Source: Oscillospiraceae bacterium
GTDB lineage: Bacteria > Bacillota > Clostridia > Oscillospirales > Ruminococcaceae
Assembly (NCBI GenBank): GCA_016302225.1
Contig: JAEDOB010000006.1
Location: 1-21,540 of the forward strand
Direction of reading: 5' to 3'
Length of the DNA stretch: 21,540 nt
This document shows, one piece after another, positions 17,720 through 21,540 of this stretch (its first letter is position 1; each line of letters starts with the position of its first letter). Both the position numbers and the translations under genes were made by a program. Below the pieces are notes generated by a model, which worked only from the letters and a program-made list of their open reading frames with translations, ran no database searches and was not told where the DNA came from.

Positions 17720-18373
17720 TCAATTATCCGCACCGTTTTCATCTGACTGCTGCTTTTTCTGCTGCTCGGCAATGTATTCCTCCACAGCCCGTCTTTTTAT
17801 CTCCTCTTCGTCAAGCTTCACAGCTGCCGAACCCTTTACCTCAACAATGACAACTATCAGCTTGTAAAGCTCAAAAAGGAAAAATGCTATCATAGGTATC
17901 ATTATGCAGATAAAAAAGCCCGTCTTTGTCCTGAGAAAATCCACCGCTTTTCCAAAACCGCTAAGCCTTATGCCTGTCCATTTGCCGATAATATCGGAGG
18001 GATAAACGTTAAGGCTGTCCCTGTAACCGTTGTTATCGCCCTGTGTGGTGAAGTTGATGTTCCCGTCTGCGCTGTTTACGGAAATTATCCTATGGGTGTT
18101 TTTCACGCGCTGACCGTTGATGACCGTCCAGAATGTGATAACATCGCCGCTTTCCAGCTTATAAACATCATCTATTTCCTTGTCAATAATAAGGTCGTCG
18201 GTAACAAAGGTAGGCTCCATGGAATCGGACTCAACGGTCATGGGAATATATCCCAGCAAATTGGGGACGCCGTTATTCCCATCGGCTGAGAATACAAGAA
18301 TTGTCACCAGCAGAGCAAACACAAGTATTATCCAGGAGATAACGGTAATAATTTTGTTTAACACTTTTCTCAT
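17720..18373 (-). CDS. SipW-type (ER-like) signal peptidase I, first copy (217 aa)
   Basis: Membrane serine protease for signal peptide removal. Numbered from MRKVLNK, it has a transmembrane segment at residues 8-28, the catalytic box SDSMEPT with Ser51, NTHRI with His94 and QGDNNGY with Asp113, so it is the Ser/His/Asp SipW class. A second membrane segment lies at 152-177 and is followed by a charged cytoplasmic tail (residues 180-217). I prefer ATG at 18373 because AAAGGAA lies 11 nt upstream and the resulting N-terminus is typical of SipW. An upstream ATG at 18418 (giving MSGCCRT) directly follows the preceding stop as TAAATG and has no Shine-Dalgarno site, although coupled reinitiation there cannot be excluded. 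It lies directly behind a gene encoding a TasA-motif membrane protein and before the McrB-like ATPase. Confidence 0.9.
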   Translation of the reverse strand: MRKVLNKIITVISWIILVFALLVTILVFSADGNNGVPNLLGYIPMTVESDSMEPTFVTDDLIIDKEIDDVYKLESGDVITFWTVINGQRVKNTHRIISVNSADGNINFTTQGDNNGYRDSLNVYPSDIIGKWTGIRLSGFGKAVDFLRTKTGFFICIMIPMIAFFLFELYKLIVVIVEVKGSAAVKLDEEEIKRRAVEEYIAEQQKKQQSDENGADN

Positions 18374-18418
18374 TTTCGGAGCTGTTCCTTTCCCAATTGT
18401 CCTGCAGCAGCCTGACAT

Positions 18419-19189
18419 TTATGTATTTTCGACAATCTCAAATTTCATACTCAGCTTCATGGTGCCGCCGATAATGTCATCAACACAGTCGGGATCGTTT
18501 CCCTCAAGCCAGATAACGACCGTGTATTTATCCTTTGCACGGGGCTGAAATTTATCATTTTTTGTGCTCATGACCACAGTTGATGACTCAAATTCCCTGT
18601 CGCAGTCGCTTTCCATACCGCTGCCGTTGGATTTGGTCTTGCCGTAAACCGTTTTTTCACCGTTTTTGTAAACAGCTATCCTTACCGCCTCATCAACGTT
18701 ATTGGTAATATTCTCCATATACATGGCACCGTTGTAAGCGACCGTATCATCGCCCGAATTTATAAGATAAAACGTGTATGCAATATAATTGTCACCGTTG
18801 TGGACGCCGTTTATTTTGTCAACATTTTCGGGAATATCCTCACCGCTGATATTTGTCATATCATAGACAATATCTGCATTAAGGGTAGCTATGGAACGGT
18901 TATATTCGGGCGTTTCGGAAAGTGTAAGCCCCTGATTTATCATATCATACTTGTTGACCATTACCGTAAAGCTGCCGAATTTATCATAGAAATATGACAC
19001 TGCATAGGCAATAGCCACAATAGCTGTCAGGATTATGAGCAGGATACTCAATATCCGTACAATGACCTTGTGCCGCTTTACCTCCCCCGCAGTACGCCGC
19101 AGAGTCAATATGTCTGCTGCTTTGCTGCGGCTGTCGGAGTACTCTTCTTCGTCAGCTAAGTCCTCGGTTTCAATTCTATCCTTTATCAA
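18419..19189 (-). CDS. Membrane-anchored protein with TasA/pilin-like ectodomain (256 aa)
   Basis: Residues 1-42 are hydrophilic and acidic then basic, presumably cytoplasmic. Residues 43-66 form a transmembrane segment, and the rest is a beta-rich ectodomain. Its C-terminus carries IWLEGNDPDC (226-235) followed by DDIIGGTMKLSMKF. The independently transcribed TasA-like protein at 20152-21183 has IWIEGESEFC at the same place, with the same spacing, so the two share a fold element. The long cytoplasmic N-terminus is unlike a cleaved signal peptide, so it probably stays as a membrane anchor: a possible base, assembly factor or initiator for the fibre (inferred). The start is TTG at 19189 with GGAG 8 nt upstream, and no in-frame ATG offers a better choice. 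Confidence 0.78.
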   Translation of the reverse strand: MIKDRIETEDLADEEEYSDSRSKAADILTLRRTAGEVKRHKVIVRILSILLIILTAIVAIAYAVSYFYDKFGSFTVMVNKYDMINQGLTLSETPEYNRSIATLNADIVYDMTNISGEDIPENVDKINGVHNGDNYIAYTFYLINSGDDTVAYNGAMYMENITNNVDEAVRIAVYKNGEKTVYGKTKSNGSGMESDCDREFESSTVVMSTKNDKFQPRAKDKYTVVIWLEGNDPDCVDDIIGGTMKLSMKFEIVENT

Positions 19190-19197
19190 GCTCAGAA

Positions 19198-19202
19198 CTC
19201 CA
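19198..19202 (-). promoter_or_regulatory. Shine-Dalgarno site supporting a TTG start
   Basis: TGGAG on the minus strand, 8 nt before the TTG at 19189. The neighbouring ATG that overlaps this site reads only three codons to a stop, which rules it out as the real start. Confidence 0.55.
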
Positions 19203-19221
19203 TTCTCTTAGTATTGCTCCA

Positions 19222-19992
19222 TCATTCTTTTCTTCGTATAAATCTGTCGGACATAAATTTGCCCGAAAAATCCAATGAGCTCTCGTCAGCTGTAAAATAA
19301 TTGCAGCCCAGCTCATAAAGGCTGTCCGCCGCTTCCGCCGTTGAGATACCGGCTGCCACAGGCTCCGAACCGAGATCGCCTATCATGGAAAATATTGACC
19401 TTATGCAGTCATCGGAACGGTCATTTTCTCCCACTCGGCGGGTGATGCTATCGTTCAGCATAACATATTCCGCCCCGACCTCAGCCAGCTTGAAAAGCGG
19501 AACATTTTCTCCGTCCACACCCGTCAGCATGGTGTGATACCCTGCCTTGCGCAGCTGCTGCAGGGATTCAAAGCAGGTACTTCCGCCCTCGTCCATAACA
19601 TAGGCAGGCAGCTCAAAGCATATTTTACTCGGCAGAGCACCCATCTTCCCCACAAATTCCCTGATAAGCCTTACGCAGTCCTTTCTGTTAAGCAGCCTAA
19701 CGGGAATGACAACGGAAAGCCAGTCGAGATCTATCTCACGTTCGGCAAGCTTTTCAGCCGTTTTCAGAGCTTGCAGCAATGCCAGCTTGAAAACGGAAAC
19801 GCACCTGTCATCGCTTTCGAGAACGGGCATAAACCGTTCGGGGAGAAGCACACCCATATCGGGCGAATTCAGCCTTATGCTGCTTTGATAAAAAACGGGC
19901 TGCTTTTCGGCAGATGACCATACCGCACGATAGCGCAGCTCAATGGCACGAACGCCGTCAACGGTTGCCTGTTCCTCCCGATTTTCAGCCAT
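19222..19992 (-). CDS. Degenerate EAL-domain protein, probably non-catalytic (256 aa)
   Basis: It has the layout of a cyclic-di-GMP phosphodiesterase EAL domain but not its active site. Recognisable positions are IELRYRAVW (17-25), LLPERFMPVLESDD (49-62), VVIPVRLLN (94-102), ICFELPAYVMDE (124-135), GYHTMLTGVDG (151-161), AEYVMLNDSI (174-183), VAAGISTAEAADSL (212-225) and the final ELGCNYFT. The signature E-A-L is replaced by YQSSIR, DDFG by GVDG, the KxD of the metal site by MLND, and AEGVE by AAGIS. It should therefore be a c-di-GMP sensor or a protein-interaction module, not an enzyme. It is cytoplasmic, without signal or membrane segment. The start is ATG at 19992, next to a near-perfect GGAGGTGA site; an upstream ATG at 20007 overlaps that site. 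It is the first gene of the long operon, 32 bases before the next. Confidence 0.8.
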   Translation of the reverse strand: MAENREEQATVDGVRAIELRYRAVWSSAEKQPVFYQSSIRLNSPDMGVLLPERFMPVLESDDRCVSVFKLALLQALKTAEKLAEREIDLDWLSVVIPVRLLNRKDCVRLIREFVGKMGALPSKICFELPAYVMDEGGSTCFESLQQLRKAGYHTMLTGVDGENVPLFKLAEVGAEYVMLNDSITRRVGENDRSDDCIRSIFSMIGDLGSEPVAAGISTAEAADSLYELGCNYFTADESSLDFSGKFMSDRFIRRKE

Positions 19993-19997
19993 GCTTC

Positions 19998-20005
19998 TCA
20001 CCTCC
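19998..20005 (-). promoter_or_regulatory. Strong Shine-Dalgarno site of the EAL-like gene
   Basis: GGAGGTGA on the minus strand, 5 nt before ATG at 19992. The upstream in-frame ATG at 20007 shares its last base with this site and has none of its own, so the shorter protein is favoured. Confidence 0.8.
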
Positions 20006-20029
20006 ATATGCAGCCACCGGAATACTTTT

Positions 20030-20058
20030 ATTATACTCCAATTACCGCTCTATGTCAA
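20030..20058 (-). promoter_or_regulatory. Consensus sigma-A promoter of the long operon
   Basis: On the minus strand a perfect TTGACA (20053-20058) and a perfect TATAAT (20030-20035) are separated by 17 bp. The start of transcription is expected near 20023, giving an untranslated leader of about 30 nt. It lies just past the terminator of the TasA-like gene, so all twelve downstream genes can be read from it independently. Confidence 0.85.
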
Positions 20059-20077
20059 CAAATTCCGACAAAAGCGG

Positions 20078-20135
20078 CAAAAAACAAAGGTAATACTATA
20101 CAAATTCCGTCAGTCGGCTCTGTACAGTATTACCT
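20078..20135 (-). terminator. Intrinsic terminator of the TasA-like gene
   Basis: Arms 20089-20102 (GGTAATACTATACA) and 20121-20134 pair over 14 positions with one mismatch. The loop holds a smaller CCG/CGG stem. On the minus strand the hairpin is followed by TTTGTTTTTTG (20078-20088), a clear U-rich tail. It starts about 17 bases after the stop codon of the gene. Confidence 0.85.
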
Positions 20136-20151
20136 AAATCAAATTATGTCA

Positions 20152-21183
20152 TTACGGATTGGTATTTGTAGTGTTACCTTCGAATTCGCCAAGCGAGAAC
20201 TGAAGGTCAATGTTCCAGCTCTGTCCCGAGGTAGCATCGGAGCAGAACTCACTCTCGCCCTCTATCCAAATGCGCACAACGAAATCCAGATAGCCGTATT
20301 TGTCAGTATCCGCATACGGTATCATCAGACCCGATTCCGCTCCTGCACCGTCAGTGAAATTATCGGCATCTGCTACAAAATCATTTACAACGGTTACGGA
20401 ACCTCTTCCCGTTTCGCTGTTTACAGCCGTTCCCGCATTATAGTATTTATTATCAACGCCAAATATCTTAGTTGTGGACTTTGTACCTGTCGTAACCGGA
20501 ACAAATGCAACTCTTACAGCCTTATACAGATTATCCGAAGGAGTTGGAACGATAGCACCCTTTTCATCTCTCTGCTGTATTTTCAGCTTGCAGTATATCT
20601 TACCCTCGCTTTCATCGCCCTTCGCCTTATTGGTTCTGAGGAAAACGGGAATATCGACATAGTAGCCTACTCTGCCCTCGGTTTCGATCTTAGGCGCTTC
20701 CTGACCTTCCGGAGTTTCGGTCAAGGTGCTCCTTAATTCAAGAAGTGCCATTTTCTTAGCATCTTCCGCAGTAGATGGAGTGTCAAGCTCTATCTTTACA
20801 AACTTGCTTGCTTTTTTACCGCCGTCACTTGCATTGGTCGCATCATACAGATTTACTCCATCAACAGATGAAGCAGGTCGTAACATACCTATTTTAGAGT
20901 AATAATCGCCAACAATAACAGCGCTTTTCCAGCTGTCGTCACCCATGCCCTCGTGTGTAGTTGCAGCTGTAATGGCATTACCGTTCACGCTTGCAAGAGC
21001 GATCTCCATACCCTCGCCCGCAGTTGCAGACATAGCAATGCCCGTCATCTCCACCTGCTTGTTCATGGTGAACCATGCGTATGTAGAGGTTGAAAGCATT
21101 ACCGCAGACAATGCAAGCATAGCAGCCGCAGGGATTATCCTTTTTGCTGCAGAAAACTTATTTTCATCGGAACCCGATCTCAT
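20152..21183 (-). CDS. TasA-like SipW-dependent secreted protein, probable major subunit (343 aa)
   Basis: The best candidate for the abundant fibre or matrix subunit. The signal has a basic tip (KFSAAKR), a hydrophobic core at residues 16-31, and STYAWFTMNKQ with probable cleavage after TYA (residue 36), the classical SipW-substrate pattern also seen in TasA. The mature protein of about 307 residues is beta-rich and rich in Ala, Thr, Gly and Asp. Its C-terminus holds IWIEGESEFC (305-314) then a strand WNIDLQF. The same IW[LI]EG...C element is in the membrane protein at 18419-19189. It has its own strong promoter and terminator, which fits a highly expressed structural protein. The ATG at 21183 is preceded by GAAAGG about 11 nt away. 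The processing enzyme is presumably one of the two operon peptidases. The match to TasA itself is by class, not by alignment. Confidence 0.85.
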   Translation of the reverse strand: MRSGSDENKFSAAKRIIPAAAMLALSAVMLSTSTYAWFTMNKQVEMTGIAMSATAGEGMEIALASVNGNAITAATTHEGMGDDSWKSAVIVGDYYSKIGMLRPASSVDGVNLYDATNASDGGKKASKFVKIELDTPSTAEDAKKMALLELRSTLTETPEGQEAPKIETEGRVGYYVDIPVFLRTNKAKGDESEGKIYCKLKIQQRDEKGAIVPTPSDNLYKAVRVAFVPVTTGTKSTTKIFGVDNKYYNAGTAVNSETGRGSVTVVNDFVADADNFTDGAGAESGLMIPYADTDKYGYLDFVVRIWIEGESEFCSDATSGQSWNIDLQFSLGEFEGNTTNTNP

Positions 21184-21237
21184 AATATCATCAGCCTTTC
21201 AGTAAAAAACCTTGTTGATTTTTCATATCGGACAAGC

Positions 21238-21261
21238 ATACTATTCTTCACTGTATAGTAT
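21238..21261 (-). repeat. Heptamer inverted repeat over the transcription start and -10 box
   Basis: ATACTAT (21238-21244) and ATAGTAT (21255-21261) form 7-base inverted arms with a 10-base gap. The second arm overlaps the -10 box and the first lies just past the expected transcription start. A third copy, ATAGTAT, is at 21301-21307 upstream of the -35 box. The layout could be an operator; in so AT-rich a region chance is also possible. Confidence 0.4.
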
Positions 21262-21285
21262 ACTTCTTTTATCTTTATTTGTCAA
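21257..21285 (-). promoter_or_regulatory. Consensus sigma-A promoter of the TasA-like gene
   Basis: On the minus strand TTGACA (21280-21285) and TATACT (21257-21262) are separated by exactly 17 bp. Transcription should begin near 21250, giving a leader of about 65 nt before the ATG. Confidence 0.8.
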
Positions 21286-21540
21286 TAGAAAATCATAAAT
21301 ATAGTATGTCATATCTGCATATATTTAATGAATATCGTTATTACCGAAGCTTGATTTTGCACAATTTTCACACGGAAGTCAATTTATAAATTCTCCCAAA
21401 GAACCAAATTCTAATAGTAGTAAGGATAAACACACAAAAGCAGCCTCAAGCTCTCCAAAGAACATTATTTTAACAAATCCCACCAAAATGTAAAGCAGGG
21501 TAAAGAGGGTGGGGTGAAAGGAAAGGGGATTGCAAAGGGG

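Larger units (their letters stand above)
21184..21540. other. AT-rich leader and upstream intergenic region, no gene seen
   Basis: These 357 bases hold the promoter of the TasA-like gene, copies of an ATAGTAT heptamer, and beyond about 21310 AT-rich sequence turning into a purine-rich, G-tract stretch at the right edge. No open frame with a credible ribosome binding site was seen on either strand. Confidence 0.6.

Noticed and set aside
18374..18418. Start of the first signal peptidase at the upstream ATG (18418)
   Set aside because: It has no Shine-Dalgarno site and adds MSGCCRTIGKGTAPK before an otherwise typical SipW N-terminus; the ATG at 18373 is better supported.
19993..20007. Start of the EAL-like protein at the upstream ATG (20007)
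   Set aside because: That codon overlaps the strong GGAGGTGA site which is ideally placed for the next in-frame ATG.
20008..20736. Plus-strand frame of 242 codons across the terminator and the TasA-like gene
   Set aside because: It runs through a terminator and a promoter and then antisense to a gene with signal peptide and family motif.
21354..21382. Second promoter for the TasA-like gene (TTGACT, 17 bp, CAAAAT)
   Set aside because: The -10 match is poor, the region is AT-rich, and a far better promoter lies closer to the gene.

Overview
The window looks like the chromosome of a gut-type Clostridia bacterium (Bacillota), most likely a Ruminococcus-like member of the Oscillospiraceae. The basis is moderate GC, Gram-positive Shine-Dalgarno sites, consensus sigma-A promoters, and secreted proteins whose hydrophobic signal ends in a TYAWFT/AYAWFT motif, the hallmark of substrates of SipW-type signal peptidases. 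The genus is an inference. All thirteen genes I accept lie on the minus strand, so transcription runs from high to low coordinates, and almost no space is unused.

Right end (21540-20080): an AT-rich leader of about 350 bases carries a consensus promoter (TTGACA, 17 bp, TATACT). It drives one gene for a TasA-like secreted protein (20152-21183), which ends in a hairpin plus U-tract terminator. It is therefore its own transcription unit and is the best candidate for the abundant structural subunit.

Long operon (20058-23): about 20 bases past that terminator lies a perfect promoter (TTGACA, 17 bp, TATAAT). It reads into twelve tightly packed co-directional genes. In order of transcription they are: a degenerate EAL-domain protein; a membrane-anchored protein sharing a C-terminal motif with the TasA-like subunit; a SipW-type signal peptidase; a membrane-anchored McrB-like AAA+ ATPase; a DUF2357/McrC-like protein with a very long charged helix and no visible nuclease; a second SipW-type signal peptidase; a small one-pass membrane protein; then, after a perfect 16-bp hairpin, a small coiled-coil protein with a polylysine tail; three secreted, pilin-sized proteins with hydrophobic N-terminal signals; and a giant 3254-residue beta-helix surface protein with GLUG-type repeats.

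Reading of the whole: the signal peptidases and their likely substrates identify a cell-surface fibre or matrix system, with an abundant subunit, minor subunits and a giant adhesin-like fibre. The unexpected part is a McrBC-type motor pair, familiar from type IV restriction, placed between the two signal peptidases, fixed to the membrane and lacking a recognisable nuclease. I infer it works in assembly, export or regulation of the surface structure rather than in DNA cleavage. The degenerate EAL protein at the head of the operon hints at a link to cyclic-di-GMP signalling. These functional links come from gene order and visible motifs only.
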